From: Adiantum capillus-veneris
Taxonomy: Eukaryota; Streptophyta; Polypodiopsida; Polypodiales; Pteridaceae
Length of the DNA stretch: 64,000 nucleotides
Direction of reading: 5' to 3'
NCBI GenBank assembly: GCA_014529385.2
Contig: CM043955.1
Coordinates: 153,851,640-153,915,639, forward strand
Part shown: in pieces, positions 10,400 to 22,699 of the stretch
Position numbering within the stretch: position 1 is the first letter of the stretch
How the letters are laid out: the number at the start of each line of letters is the position of its first letter
Translations under genes and position numbers: made by a program
The notes under the pieces: generated by a model
What the model saw: the letters and a program-made list of their open reading frames with translations, nothing else
Told to the model about the DNA's origin: nothing
Databases searched by the model: none

Positions 10400-13300
10400 C
10401 TACCCTACACCTAACTGCTTGCGAAAATGCGCAAAGCTCTCTGAGGGAAGTCCTTTTGTAAGTAGATCAGCAGGATTTTTTGTGGTGTGAACTTTGACAA
10501 GTTGAAGTTGCTTATCCTCGAGCATTTCCCGGATGAAATGATACTTCACATCCACATGCTTTGTCTTTGAGTGATAAACTGGATTGCGAGCCAATTGTAT
10601 AGCACTTTGACTATCACAATATAGCACAGGCATCTCTTCTTTGATTCCCAAATCTGTTACTAGTCGATTAAGCCAAATCGATTCTTTGCATGCCTCTGAT
10701 GCTGCAACATATTCAGCCTCTGTAGTAGACTGAGTAACACAATCTTGTAATCTAGAACGCCATGATACTGCTCCACCAGCCAATGTAAAGACATACCCTG
10801 ACGTAGACCTTCGGTTGTATAAGTCATCTGCATAATCTGAGTCTGTAAAACCCTTTACACTTAGCTCCTGACTCCCATAGCATATACGCATACTCTTTGT
10901 AGCTTTCAGGTATCTTAATATTCCTTTCACTGCCTCCCAATGTTTCTTGCCTGGGTTTGACATGTATCGACTTACTACTCCCACTGCAAATGCAATGTCT
11001 GGGCGAGTAGAAATCATTGCATACATCAAACTACCCACTGCAGACGCATATGGAATCTTATCCATTTGAGCCTGTTCTTCCTCAGACACAGGACAATCTT
11101 GTTTGCTAAGTTTCACATATGGTGGCAATGGAACACTCAATGCCTTTCCCTTCTCCATATTGAAACGTTGCAAAACCTTGTCAATATACTCTGTTTGAGA
11201 TAACCAAATCAACTTCTTTGATCAGTCTCTCTCAATGCGCATACCAAGTATATGACTTGCCTCACCCATGTCTTTCATGTCAAACGATTTTGCCATCTTT
11301 GACTTCAAAGCTGAAATTTCTTCCAAGTGCTTGCCAGCAATCAACATGTCATCCACATACAAAATAAGGATCAGCCAACTACCATCCTTAGCCTTCTTTG
11401 TATATAGACAGTGATCGAACTCACTACGTTTGTAGCCTTGAGAAAGCATAAACTTGTGGAATTTATGGTACCATGCCCTCGGTGATTGTTTTAAGCCATA
11501 AAGACTCTTTAACAACTGGCATACCCAATCTTCCTTGCCTTTCTCAACAAACCCTTCTGGCTGCTGCATGTAAATTTCCACATCTAAATCACCATGCAAG
11601 AACGTTGTCTTGACATCCATTTGGTGCAACACCAAATCTAATATGGCAACCAATGCAAGAAAGCATCTCAATGTAGTCATCTTGACCACCGGAGAGAAGA
11701 CTTCATCAAAGTCAATGCCTTGTTCTTGCTTAAAGCCCTTGGCAACAAGCCTTGCTTTGTACTTTGGCTGACTATCATGAGTGGTGATCTTATACCTGTA
11801 AACCCATTTACAAGGTAGAGCCTTTTTGCCCTGTGGTAATTTAACTAGCTTCCATGTCTTGTTTTTATGCAGAGCTATCATCTCTGACTGCATGGCCAAT
11901 TGCCAATTCTCGGATTCCTTCATTTGCACTGCTTCCTTGTAACATGAAGGCTCATTGCAATCAGTCAACATGACATAGTTCATAGATGGAACAAACCTAT
12001 CAGGAGGTCGCGTGACACATCCAGATCTACGCACAATAGGTGGCTCAGGCTCAGGCACAACCTGTGGTTCCACTCTATTCTGTCCTTGCTCCTCTTGAGC
12101 CCTGACATTTTGTCTTGCCCGTGCAGGTCCATCTTCTTGGAAGACAACTCTTCTAATCTCCTCAACCCTCTCTGGTTTAGAATGATATTTGGATTCATTA
12201 AAGTGAACATCATTTCTGCGGACAACCTTTCTGGATTCGGGATCCCAAAGTCTGTACCCCATCTCACCAGAATTACCATAGCCTAGAAAGATGCACTTTC
12301 TACTCTTTGGCTCAAGTTTGTTCCTAAATTCCTTTGGAACGTGAGTATATGCCTCACAGCCAAAGACTTTGAGATGCTTGTATGAGGGCATTTTGCCTGA
12401 CCATACCATCTCTGGCACTGAATCCTTCTGCAAAACCTTGCTAGGAGATCTATTTTTAAGATGAATAGCTGTTGATACAGCTTCAGCCCAAAACCCATTT
12501 GGCAGCTGTGCATTAGACAACATACTTCTGACCTTCTCTTGTATGGTCCTATTCATCCTCTCAGCAACACCATTTTGAGGAGGATTGTAAGGAGCAGTAA
12601 GTTCACGTTTAATACCTTTTGACTCACAAAAGTCCTGAAAGGCCTTTGAAACATACTCTCCACCATTGTCAGTGCGTAAGCATTTAAGCTTCTTGCCACT
12701 CTGATTCTCCACAAGTGCCACAAACGTTTTGAAAACACTAAACGCTTCATCCTTGTGCTTGAGAAAGTAAACCCATACTTTCCTCGAGTAATCATCTATA
12801 AATGTCATAAAGTAAGAAGCTCCCCCTAGAGATAGGTTAGGCATAGGTCCACACAAATCACTATGAACAAGTGCCAACTGTGTATCTCTTCTACTGCTTC
12901 TATGCTTATGCGGCTGATGTGTTTGCTTACCATACAGCCAATGTTCACAGAATTCAAAATCATTAAATGAAAAGCCAGGCAAATAACCAGAACGAGACAA
13001 GATTTCCATTCCCTTCTTGGACATATGTCCTAACCGGCTATGCCACAAAGAAACGTTCGGCTGCTCGGTTATATTGATTATGATTTTAAAGACATTTGAT
13101 ACATAAATCATGTAAAGTCCTCCAGACTTTACTCCATGTGCTACTGTCATAGAACCCTTGGATATCTTCCAGATGTTCTGTCCAAAAGTGGTGACGTAGA
13201 CAGCATCATCAAGTAAACCTGTGCTGATCAAGCTCTTTGTAATTGCGGGAACATGTCTCACATTCTTCAGCGCGAAAGAACAGCCATTCTGAAACTTCAA

Positions 13301-13432
13301 TTGAACATCTCCAACACCTAAGATCTCACATGTCTGGCCATTGCCTAGCCGAACATGATCTTTAGTGGTCACATAAGAGGTAAACCACTCCTTGTTTGGA
13401 GACACATGAAATGATGCCCCTGAGTCTATAAT
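10400..13432 (-). pseudogene. pol: Element 2 copia pol: protease, integrase, RT, RNase H
   Basis: Protease IIDSGASFHVSP sits just after a TAG at 13433-13435 (Trp in element 3). The 727-codon frame 13405-11222 has the pre-integrase domain, integrase D183 (HSDLCGP), D246 (RTDNGGEY), E282 (ERMNRT), then RT with YVDDML. A TGA at 11222-11224 replaces the Arg codon AGA of element 3, after which the same frame continues for 270 codons (11212-10400) with RNase H (DSDYADD, TTEAEYVA, DSQSAIQ). The pre-integrase motif reads CEHW where element 3 has CEHC, so one zinc ligand is lost. Confidence 0.93.
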
Positions 13433-15384
13433 CTAGTCTCTCAGTGCATTTCCATCAGATGTTGTAAGAAGAGCTGAGTCCATTGTATTCTTCAAGAAGT
13501 AGATGTCTCCTGACACTAGACTGTCATCCTCTGCAAGAGTGTTTGTCACATTTATTTCTTGAATCTTCACTGAGGACTTGTTCTTCTCACCATGGTCTTC
13601 AGCTTTCTCTTTGCCTTTTTCTACTTTCCATTCTATGCAGTCTCTTTTCATGTGACCCTTCTTGCCACAATGGTAGCATTCTATGTCACTCTTGCCTTTA
13701 GCACTGCGGGACTTGCTACGAGACTGATTCCTCTTTCCACCTTTGTACTTTTCTTTGGTCCTTCCCCTGACAACTAAGGCTATTCCTTTGCCTTTGTCCA
13801 TTGTCTTTCTATTGGTTTCTTCAGTAAGCAGACTTCCTTCTACACCTGCTATGTTCAAACCATCTGGAGGTGCAGAATTACTCAAAGCTGTGCGAAAAGT
13901 GTCCCAACTTTCCGGAAATGTGATCAACAGGAACATAGCTCTAACAAGTTCATCAAACTTGACACTGTGAGCTGACAACTGACTGTAGATTGTGTTGAGT
14001 TAATTCAGATGATTGGACATAGGTGTCCCTTCTTTCTTCTTCAAGTCAACAAGCTTCTTAAGCCAATATACCTGTGAAGCTGCACTCTGCTTCTCATAAA
14101 GATCACTCAGCTTTAACCATGCTTCATAAGCCGACATCTCGTCTGCTACATTGAAGTAAACGCTTTCTGCCAAAGTCAGCATAATGGTAGAAAGTGCCAA
14201 TTCATCCATTTCACTCCATTCATCTTCATCCATATCTTCTGGTTTTATCCCCTTGAGCTTTATAGGTTTTATCTACTTCTTTTGTACCAACACGTGCCAA
14301 ATCTGCTTCTTCCACAATGGGAAATTAATTCCATCGAGCTTCTTGATATTGTAAAGAGCAGTGTCCTGTGATCCAGCCATAGCTACGCTTCACAGTAGTT
14401 TACTTTCCTGGGAAAAATTCGGCAGAGTTTCCCCTGTAAACTGACCTCTGAACCAATATCAACCTGTCAAATGAACCAAGAAAGGTTCAGATTGTGTTGA
14501 GTTAATTCAGATGATTGGACATAGGTGTTCCTTCTTTCATCTTCAAGTCAACAAGATTCTTAATCCAGTATACCTGTGAAGCTGCACTCTGCTTCTCATA
14601 AAGATCACTCAGCTTTAACCATGCTTGATAAGCCAACATCTCGTCTGCTACATTGAAGTAAACGCTTTCTGCCAAAGTCAGCATAATGGTAGAAAGTGCC
14701 AATTCATCCATTTCACTCCATTCATCTTCATCCATATCTTCTGGTTTTATCCCCTTGAGCTTTATAGGTTTTATCTACTTCTTTTGTACCAACACGTGCC
14801 AAATCTGCTTCTTCCACAATGGGAAATTAATTCCATCGAGCTTCTTGATATTGTAAAGAGCAGTGTCTTGTGATCCAGCCATAGCTACGCTTCACAGTAG
14901 TTTACTTTCCTGGGAAAAATTCGGCAGAGTTTCCCCTGTAAACTGACCTCTGAACCAATATCAACCTGTCAAATGAACCAAGAAAGCTTCAGATTGTGTT
15001 GAGTTAATTCAGATGATTGGACATAGGTGTTCCTTCTTTCATCTTCAAGTCAACAAGATTCTTAAGCCAGTATACCTGTGAAGCTGCACTCTGCTTCTCA
15101 TAAAGATCACTCAGCTTTAACCATGCTTGATAAGCCGACATCTCGTCTGCTACATTGAAGTAAACGCTTTCTGCCAAAGTCAGCATAATGGTAGAAAGTG
15201 CCAATTCATCCATTTCACTCCATTCATCTTCATCCATATCTTCTGGTTTTATCCCCTTAAGCTTTATAGGTTTTATCTGCTTCTTTTCTACCAACACGTG
15301 CCAAATCTGCTTCTTCCACAATGGGAAATTAATTCCATCGAGCTTCTTGATATTGTAAAGAGCAGTGTCTTGTGATCCAGCCAT
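13433..15384 (-). pseudogene. gag: Element 2 copia gag, N-terminal third present three times
   Basis: The start at 15384 matches element 3 (MAGSQDTALYNIKKLDG). The first 126 codons end at a TAA where element 3 has Glu. Two further copies of that N-terminal third lie at 14735-14502 and 14233-14000, both with an extra TAG upstream of the open part. The rest of gag (13978-13433) has the CCHC knuckle CYHCGKKGHMKRDC and joins pol in the same frame. The triplication and stops prevent a normal gag. Confidence 0.92.
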
Positions 15385-15492
15385 AGCTACGCTTCACAGT
15401 AGTTTACTTTCCTGGGAAAAATTCAGCAGAGTTTCCCCTGTAAACTGACCTCTGAACCAATATCAACCTGTCAAATGAACCAAGAAAGCTTC
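13987..15492 (-). repeat. Three tandem copies of a 502-bp unit
   Basis: Units are 13987-14488, 14489-14990 and 14991-15492, each starting AGATTGTGTTGAG. Each covers the end of the leader and the first third of gag. The outer junction shows a shared AGATT at leader and gag, so the duplication probably arose at a 5-bp microhomology. Element 3 has one copy. Confidence 0.93.
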
Positions 15493-16025
15493 AGATTCTG
15501 CAGAAATTTTGGCAGAGTCTCCTTTGTAAAATGGCTCTGGTGTACTAAAAACAGACCAAAAAACAACTCAAAAAACCACTGTCTCTCTAACACTCTAAGC
15601 TGTGGGTAAACTTGCCCTGCACCTGTACTGTCTCTGTTTGTCCTGTCACTGTCCTATAAGCATAGACTACGACAATGCCTCAATGGCAGTAAAGCAAAGA
15701 TGCAATCCCAACTGTCTAACTCACAGTCAATACATCCTAGCTGCCTATCTAAGGGTGCTCGAGGGATCGCTCCAAGACTTGTATCACCGAAAGGATCTCA
15801 ACATTCTAGAATCCCCCAGCTCAATAAAACCTCACTCGACCCTCAACAAAGGCTGCAACAAATCTGACAGTACATAGACTTCCCACAAAGTCATACATCC
15901 ACAAATTTCCCACTATATGTTGTAACCGCTGCGGCGGTTTTTTGCTGCGTGACTCACAGCCAGCAAACCCTCAACAAACATACATCATCTCTGACAATAC
16001 ATCCCATGTGGAAGTACTTGCAATG
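15493..16025 (-). other. Element 2 leader, inner part
   Basis: Non-coding on the element strand as far as I can see, about 530 bp, homologous to 49511-50040 in element 3. It contains a short GC-rich inverted motif near 15930 (AACCGCTGCGGCGGTT). A 91-codon antisense open stretch (15602-15877) also exists in element 3 but is weak evidence for a gene. Confidence 0.6.
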
Positions 16026-16445
16026 TCAGGATGAAATCTGGAATATCAAGCAGCAAACACAAGCTACCTGATGAACTAGTGGATGTCGCGTACAGTCTCT
16101 GTGTAGATGCGCCCGTGTCGTATGTGACACGCCTCCAAGAACTGTGAGCCGTCCTTCGATGTGGAGACAGCCACAAATCAACACTCTGGGAGTGTTGATA
16201 TCCTCAGCAACTGCAGCCGTAGGCCGAAAACCCCAAATTTGCAGAGTCGGATCTGCACCCGCTGAGACCATGTAGTCGAAAATGGCCTGCGCAGAACTTT
16301 GTCGAAGCCGACCGGTGATCGAGATGACCTCAGAATGAAATTCTAACGACACCAAGCCCATCGGGCTCTCCCACGAGATTTGGGGCCGTGTCTTCGCCTG
16401 TCGAATTTCAATCCAATATGAGCTAGTGATTGTAGCCTCCTGCAC
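16026..16445 (-). CDS. Leader ORF of the short-LTR copia family (139 codons)
   Basis: An open frame between primer site and gag on the element strand. The homologous stretch of element 3 (49087-49510) is also open over the same length and both end with CLIFQISS. About 25 of 139 residues differ, mostly in the first 80; the last 50 are nearly identical (RVLICGCLHIEGRLTVLGG). I recognise no domain. It may encode an accessory leader protein, or be merely open leader RNA. With two young copies, selection cannot be shown. Confidence 0.4.
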   Translation of the reverse strand: MQEATITSSYWIEIRQAKTRPQISWESPMGLVSLEFHSEVISITGRLRQSSAQAIFDYMVSAGADPTLQIWGFRPTAAVAEDINTPRVLICGCLHIEGRLTVLGGVSHTTRAHLHRDCTRHPLVHQVACVCCLIFQISS

Positions 16446-16468
16446 TGCTGCCCCGAGCCTCGATCAGA

Positions 16469-16480
16469 GCTCTGATACCA
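16469..16480 (-). promoter_or_regulatory. Element 2 primer-binding site, initiator Met tRNA
   Basis: Minus-strand TGGTATCAGAGC, two bases inside the 5' LTR. Confidence 0.92.
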
Positions 16481-16482
16481 GT

Positions 16483-16674
16483 TGAAGGAGTACGAGCGGA
16501 AGTGCGACGCGAGAGAGAGTGCGAGAAGAAGAGCACGACGATATGGTGAACTCGCTCTACTGTAATGTGTAGAGCATAGTGAGTTCTTATTAGGTTTTAA
16601 CAAAAGAATATGTGTACATACCTGGCGGCCCGCCCACTTACCTGGGTGACCACATTGGGCTTTATACCCCAACA
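16483..16674 (-). repeat. Element 2 5' LTR (192 bp)
   Basis: Matches 10119-10310. It contains GAGAGAGAGTGCGAGAAG and a GC-rich CTGGCGGCCCGCCCACTTAC block near its outer end. Confidence 0.93.
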
Positions 16675-17367
16675 GTATGAACATACATTTTCTATAGTAG
16701 ATTTTGAATAACTATGATGTTATTCTAGAAAAAACACCATCTTAGAGAGTTTGAGACTTTAGAGCCAATTTGGGAATCACCAATGTCTTGAAGATTTTTC
16801 CATATGGACAAATCTCAAAAATTAAGACCAAAGCCTTTCATAAGGTAGCATTTGAAAAGATCTTCCAATCCATGTTCTCAAAACTTTGGCTAAGATTCGA
16901 CCATGTGGTCAAATCTTAAGCTCTTGTTAAAAGTGGGAATTGGGAAATTCCCAAATTTTCTACATCCATGCGCCATTTAAAGATGGTTCAGGACTAGGGG
17001 AATGATTATATCTACTTGTGCCACATGGCAACCACTACATGCATCAACCTAAGTGACCACAAATACAAATATGTATGGAGAACACCTATGGAGGATTTTA
17101 ACTCTACACCTGCTATACAGAGTCTAAAGTAGCTATGTGGTTGAACTCTAAATCTCACATGTGGATGTGTGGAGCTTCAAACTATGATAGTTTTGTTAAG
17201 GAAAAATTTAAGCAAGAATGACCTTTTGAAGATCCAGACTATATACCTGAGCCTTTTCTTGATGAAAAAATGGAACCATTTTTTTGGAGTGGACTCAGAT
17301 TTTTGCCACCTTAGATATGTGTGTCAATGAGATCACACATACCAAGTTTTGTGACGATAATGGCTTG
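16675..17367 (+). pseudogene. Ty3/gypsy protease C-terminal half and protease-RT spacer
   Basis: The first 70 bases read EHTFSIVDF then NYDVIL, the distal part of a gypsy retropepsin, continuing the half at 9960-10118. The rest (to 17367) is degraded spacer with short acidic open pieces and no motif I know. It ends at the left LTR of element 6. Confidence 0.6.
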
Positions 17368-17700
17368 TGTTGGAGTCAGGAAGTGGAATCATGCTCTACT
17401 CTAAGCGTCGTTAGTGAGATAGGCTATGGTGGATGAAGCCTCAAACTCACCATGATGCTAGGGTTAGGGTTAGAGCAATGGAAATTAGGGTTAGGATATA
17501 GCTTAGGGAAAAAGCATAAAGGTATAGTATAGACGCAATGAGGATAACTCAAAGTGCAAATATTGATTGCCGCTCAAGTAGGCTTAGTGCTTTACAATCA
17601 TTGGCTAAAGAGGTTTCACCCTCTTGCTATTGAACCATCTCATCATTTATCTTTCCTAGGTGGCCGGAGACATTTCCCACAAGTTGGGCTTACCCAAACA
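17368..17700 (-). repeat. Element 6 3' LTR
   Basis: Starts TGTTGGAGTCAGG and ends TTACCCAAACA. The first 190 bp match 24556-24742; the remainder has no partner because the right LTR is truncated. Confidence 0.6.
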
Positions 17701-17712
17701 ATCACCCCCTTA
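17701..17712 (-). promoter_or_regulatory. Element 6 polypurine tract (probable)
   Basis: Minus strand reads TAAGGGGGTGAT next to the presumed LTR end. Confidence 0.5.
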
Positions 17713-17751
17713 AGCCAAACTTTGGGCTTTACAAATATTTTATGTGTTTAT

Positions 17752-18067
17752 TGTTGTAATAAGGGTTGCAGAGAAACGCACACAGCTTGGAGGAGACAAA
17801 GGAATCTCAAGGCACACAATAGAGTGTGTATTACTTAGTGTGCAATGGAAAGATTAATAGCCCTAGAGTAATGGACTTGGAGAAGACAAAGGAATCTCAA
17901 GGCACACAATAGAGTGTGTATTACTTAGTGTGCAATGGAAAGATTGATAGCCCTAGAGTGATGGGCGTATATACAATGCTCGGGGAAAAAACCTCCTAAA
18001 GAGGGAAAAAATGCCCCGGCGGTCCTAGTGTGTTCACACACATTACTACCACATGTATATGGTAACA
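17752..18067 (-). repeat. Element 4 3' LTR (316 bp) with internal 90-bp duplication
   Basis: A 90-bp unit is present twice, at 17786-17875 and 17876-17965, while the 5' LTR has it once. This accounts for the 89-bp length difference between the two LTRs. Confidence 0.92.
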
Positions 18068-18079
18068 AATCCCCCCTGG
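18068..18079 (-). promoter_or_regulatory. Element 4 polypurine tract
   Basis: Minus strand reads CCAGGGGGGATT directly before the 3' LTR. Confidence 0.85.
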
Positions 18080-18142
18080 AGTGATGCGGTGGACGAGAGC
18101 TGGCACATGAGTAAAGGGAAGTGCCATGCCCTGAGGACATGA

Positions 18143-19754
18143 TTAGTCCACAAAGGGGAGTAAGCCCAAAGCTTTGTGGAAAGCTTCAAGCTTCTCACGA
18201 GACAATGCCTTTATGAAAAGATCTGCAAGGTTGTCCTGTGTTGGCACATAAGCCAAGTTGATCTCTCCTGTTGAGAGCCTCTCCCTGACATAGTGGTAAT
18301 GCACCTCAATGTGCTTTGTGCGAGCATGAAAAACTGGGTTCCTTGCAACTGCCAATACACTCTGACTGTCAGTGTAGATAGTGTTGGCAGTGTCCTGTCC
18401 AACACCCAAATCAGTCATAAGATGTCTGAGCCATACACACTCAACCGTAGCTGTGAAGACTGTCCTGTACTCAGCCTCACAACTCGAAGTGGCCACAATA
18501 GGTTGCTTCTTGCTCAACCATGATATACATGAACTTCCAAGAACGAAACAAAAACCACTTGTGGACACTCACGTGTCAAAACAACCAGCCCAATCTGAGT
18601 CCAAAAAAGCATGTAAGTCTGGCGGCAATGATCCCCCCTTGGGATAAAACAAGCCAAGATGTAAAGTACCACTAGGGTAGCGGAAAATCCACTTGACAGC
18701 CTGCCCATGCTTAGACCCTGGGCTATGCATAAATTTGTTGACCTGTGAGACTGCAAACTGAATATCTGGCCTCGTGTTGCATACATAAATGAGGCAGCCA
18801 ACAACAGTTTGATAAAGAGTGACATCAGCAGGATCGCCAGCATCATGTAGACTCAACTTCAAACCTGTTTCCATGGGAACCACCATCACACTGCTTAAAT
18901 TGTATACCCAAGTAATGATGTAACAACCACAAATCTTCCATCTTGAAAGTAGCATTCAAATCAGCCTTAAATTCAGCAATATGTCTCTCATTTGGTCCAG
19001 TGACTAGCAAATCATCGACATAAAGAACCACAATGAGACGTACATCACCCTCACGCTTTACATACAATGTGCTTTCTGTTGGACTGTTACGAAAGCCTCA
19101 TTTAACCAAATGAGTGTGAGCTTTCTCATACCAAGCACGAGGAGATTGCTTCAACCCATACAAAGCCTTCTTACATCTACACACTTTGTCCTTATGTCCT
19201 TTTATGACAAAATCGTGAGGCTGCGTTACATAAACTTCCTCAAATATGTCACCATTCAAGAAAGCAGTAACAATGTCTGATTGATGTACATCCCAACCAA
19301 AATGAGCTGCCAATGCACATAGAAAATGCATAGTGGTCATACGACAAGTGGGAGAAAAAGTCTCTTCATAATCTATGCCTTTTTGTTGTGCATAACCCTT
19401 TGCAACAACTCGAGCCTTATGGCGATCGATCTCACCATCCGGCTTGCATTTCAACTTGTAAACCCACTTTGTACCATTGGCCTTTTTGCCAGGAGGCAAA
19501 TCACATAAAGTCCATGTGTCATTTTCTATAAGGGCATCATATTCTGATTGCATGGCAGCCATCCAATTTTTTGAATTATGTGCTTCATCAAAAGATAGAG
19601 GCTCCTCAACATCATGTAAGCTAGACACAGCCAAAGCATAACAATCTGATGCATAAGATGTATGGCGAGAGCCTGAACGAGTACGACTATACAAAGGTGC
19701 ATCCAATTTACTGTCACGCAAAGTGTGCACCAGCCATTTTGGCATACCTCTAGC
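18143..19754 (-). pseudogene. pol: Element 4 copia RT and RNase H, broken
   Basis: The frame continues from the integrase ORF after a stop at 19755-19757. The RT region starts at WMAAMQSEYDAL, then WVYKLK, SDIVTAFLNGD, ALYGLKQSPRAWY, a stop at 19098-19100, and YVDDLLV near 19020. A frameshift near 18885 moves to the frame holding YQTVVGCLIYV and LDSDWAGC. A TGA near 18569 (probably from CGA) is followed by RNase H SSCEAEYRT and DSQSVLAVARN up to 18143. Active-site residues remain. Confidence 0.9.
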
Positions 19755-22337
19755 CTACTCATTTTCAGCCCTTTCGTCATCAAGTACATCATGTACATCT
19801 GCATCAGTAGTAGGCTGATCTGTAACATTTTGAGAAACCCCCATAGGCTGTACATTTGCCACATTGGAACTTACATTCGTATTTCCACCACTGAAAAGAG
19901 GCAACAAAGTGTCATAAATGTCCTGTGAGCTTACATTACTGTCTCTAGTACATGACAGCAACGGCTGAATAGAATCTACCACAAACACTACAGCCAGTGA
20001 AACCAGAATACGCTTTGTTTGCAGATGATATAACCTATAACCTTTCCTTTCAGCACTATAACCAACAAAAATACATTTGATAGCCTTATCATCCAATTTT
20101 CCGCGATGTGTTTGTGGCACCAAAGCATATGCCAAACAGCCAAAAACACACATATCCTCAATAGAAGGCTTTCTATCATGCCATGCTTCATATGGAGTAA
20201 TAGACTCCAAAGATTTCGTAGGACACTTGTTTAGTACATAAGTGGCACACATGATGGCCTCAAGCCAAAAAGAATGCGGCAATGCTTGAATTTTGACCAT
20301 ACATCGTGTCATTTTCGTCAGTGACCTGTTTTTCCGCTCAGCAACACCATTTTGCTGAGGTGTATAAGGCAATGTACATTGGTGTTTTATCCCACGACTA
20401 GCCAGAAATGCATTAAATTCATGAGACATATACTCCCCCCCTCGATCAAAACGAAGGGTGCCCATAATACATTTCGAGACATTTTCAGCCATAGCTAGAA
20501 ATTTTTTGAAGCACATAAAAACTTCGGACTTCTCTTTAAGAGGAAATACCCATGCATGCGTGGAGTAATCATCAATGAAAGTCACGAAGTACAGGTAATT
20601 GCCCAAGGACGGAGTTTGCATGGGTCCACAAACATCACTATGCACAAGCTGCAACTTGCATGTGGCCGGAACTGAATCATCCTTTGGAAACTTAGAACGC
20701 TGCATCTTACCCAAAATATAGCCTTCACAAACATGTGTGACATGTGCTTCAAGAGGCGGCAAAAAAGCAACCATATCAGATTTCTGCAAACGCAGCAAAC
20801 TGGCAAAATTCAGATGACCAAAACATGCATGCCAAAGTTTTGCATCTGAAATAGCCCTTGAATCTGCAACAGCATTTGCAAAATTTTGTCCACACTTGTC
20901 ATACAAAGTGAGCTTATACAGCCCACCACACAAAAGGCCAGATGCAACAATTTCATCAACAAAACTGAGATCATGAACTGTACATCTGTCATCCACAAAT
21001 TTGACTATAAATCCAAGTCTAGCAAGTGAGGATATAGACAAGAGATTCTTCTTGATCCCAAGTACATAAAGTGCATCAACAAGTGTGAAGGAACTGCCAT
21101 TTGCAGTAGTAAGGACAATCTTTCCAACACCATGAACTGGATAAGAGGCATTGTTGGCACAAGTGATAGAATTCTCATGAGGGACAGACTTGAGAGAGGT
21201 AAATAATTCATGATGTGAGGTAATGTGCTTTGTAGCACCACTATCGAAATACCACACATGTGAATCTACAGCAACTGACAAGCATGCATCATGGACAGTA
21301 GGATTGTAAGTGCACTCTACGGTAAAATCCCATTCTGCATCAACATCAACAACACAGTCTCCTTTCACAGAAGACTCAACAATGGCTGCATTAGTAGTGG
21401 AACCAACATTTACAGTGGAACCACCCTCTTTCTTCATAGCCTCTTTGGCCTTCAACTTAGGACACGACTTGATCAAGTGATCATTAGCTTTACAATAATG
21501 GCAACGCATCTTCTGTTTGCCCTTATCACCAAAATTTCCAGACGAAGTGCTACCAGCAGACGCATTGTGAATAGAATTTTTTCCACTCGCAGCAGAACCA
21601 TAAGAAGTGGCTGCATTGTTGTTACCACCCTTTCTTTGAGAAGCAATAAAAGCCTGTTCAACTGCACGTTGTCTAGTCCTGTTTTTTCTGCAAAGTGACT
21701 CTTGCAACAGCAATGTGCATAATGCATCAAACTTGACAACTTCAAGATTTCCTTGGGTCATCAGTCTCCAAGTAATAGCAAAAGTCTGGTAGGAATCTGG
21801 TAAGGCATCAAGAACAGTCTGCACAAGGGAACTGTTTGAAATGACTTCATCTGCAGAAATAAGCTGCTCATTGATATCCTTGACACTAGCAAGGAAAGTG
21901 TCCATATCATCTTCCTCATGCATAATCTTCAACTCCAGCTCTTTATGCAGCGAAGCAATTTTAGCCTCATTGCGGCCTGCATAAAGACCTGCTAAAATAT
22001 CCCAAGCCTATTTTGCAGATTTTGCTGAACGGATGTGAGGAACAATGGTGCGCTTCACAGACAACGCAATCAATGCATGAGCCTGCTCATCCTTAACATC
22101 CCAATGAGCTTGTTCTGTTGTAGGCAAAACACTCTAACAGCTGCAATCCTTGTAGCAAGACCTGCAACATCCTCAACATCACCTACATCCTCAGAACCAG
22201 GACGTGCATCAATGCCCTGCACAATATTCTAGACGCCCTTGCATCATATAAGCCCACATAGGATAATTATCCCCATCCAACATGTCCTCAGCAGCAGAAA
22301 ACATCTTGAACACATCTGTGTTGTTGTTGTCAGCCAT
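19755..22337 (-). pseudogene. gag-pol: Element 4 copia gag, protease and integrase in one frame
   Basis: The gag start at 22337 reads MADNNNTDVFKMF. Two frameshifts and one stop lie between 22230 and 21990. From 21932 a 725-codon frame is open: gag C-terminal helices, a CCHC knuckle (C144, C147, H152, C157), protease D230 (FDSGATKH), the pre-integrase HH-CC domain, and integrase D433 (HSDVCGP), D496 (DRGGEY) and E532 (ERKNRS). The second Asp is followed by Arg where Asn or Ser is usual. It ends in an acidic, Asp/Val-rich linker. Confidence 0.92.
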
Positions 22338-22685
22338 GGTAAATGCTGCACCTGATGTGAAAACTGCTCAAAAATAGGAGAAACAGAACGAGAACAACAC
22401 GTGCTATATAGCACGAATCGTAGAAGACTATAAGGAACCTGTTATACAGAAAACAGCACTGACAAAAATTTTGCACAAAATGACGAAATTGCCTACGCAG
22501 ACCTGCCTGTAATGGAAACGGAGGCCGAAATGAGCTCGAATCAAAAATCCGCGCATACTAAGCTATACAAGCCTTCTCGAAATTTTTGTCGACCTGCAAA
22601 CGCTTGCCAAATCTCACTGAAATCGAAGAAAGTGAGCAGGCATGTGCTGGAGCAGCTGGCGACTAAGCCCGGGAGGACGCAACCT
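22338..22685 (-). other. Element 4 leader
   Basis: About 350 bp between primer site and gag start. No ORF on the element strand stands out. Confidence 0.7.
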
Positions 22686-22697
22686 GCTCTGATACCA
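22686..22697 (-). promoter_or_regulatory. Element 4 primer-binding site, initiator Met tRNA
   Basis: Minus-strand TGGTATCAGAGC, two bases inside the 5' LTR. Confidence 0.92.
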
Positions 22698-22699
22698 AT

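Larger units (their letters stand above)
10119..16674 (-). mobile_element. Ty1/copia retrotransposon, element 2 (short-LTR family)
   Basis: It is bounded by 192-bp LTRs starting TGAAGGAGTACGAGC and ending ATACCCCAACA. Target duplication is GTATA at 10114-10118 against GTATG at 16675-16679; the gypsy protease frame implies GTATG was original, so the left copy has one change. It is read right to left with an unusually long leader of about 1.1 kb between primer site and gag. It is about 1 kb longer than its sibling element 3 because a 502-bp unit is present three times. Gag and pol are in one frame, cut by stops. Confidence 0.93.

Noticed and set aside
15602..15877. Antisense 91-codon frame in the element 2 leader, with a match at 49659-49934
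   Set aside because: Two young copies share it by descent; no start context, domain or other support.
17455..17500. TTAGGG-like repeats resembling telomere sequence (also 24645-24690)
   Set aside because: Only two to three units, not the plant TTTAGGG type, and part of the element 6 LTR.
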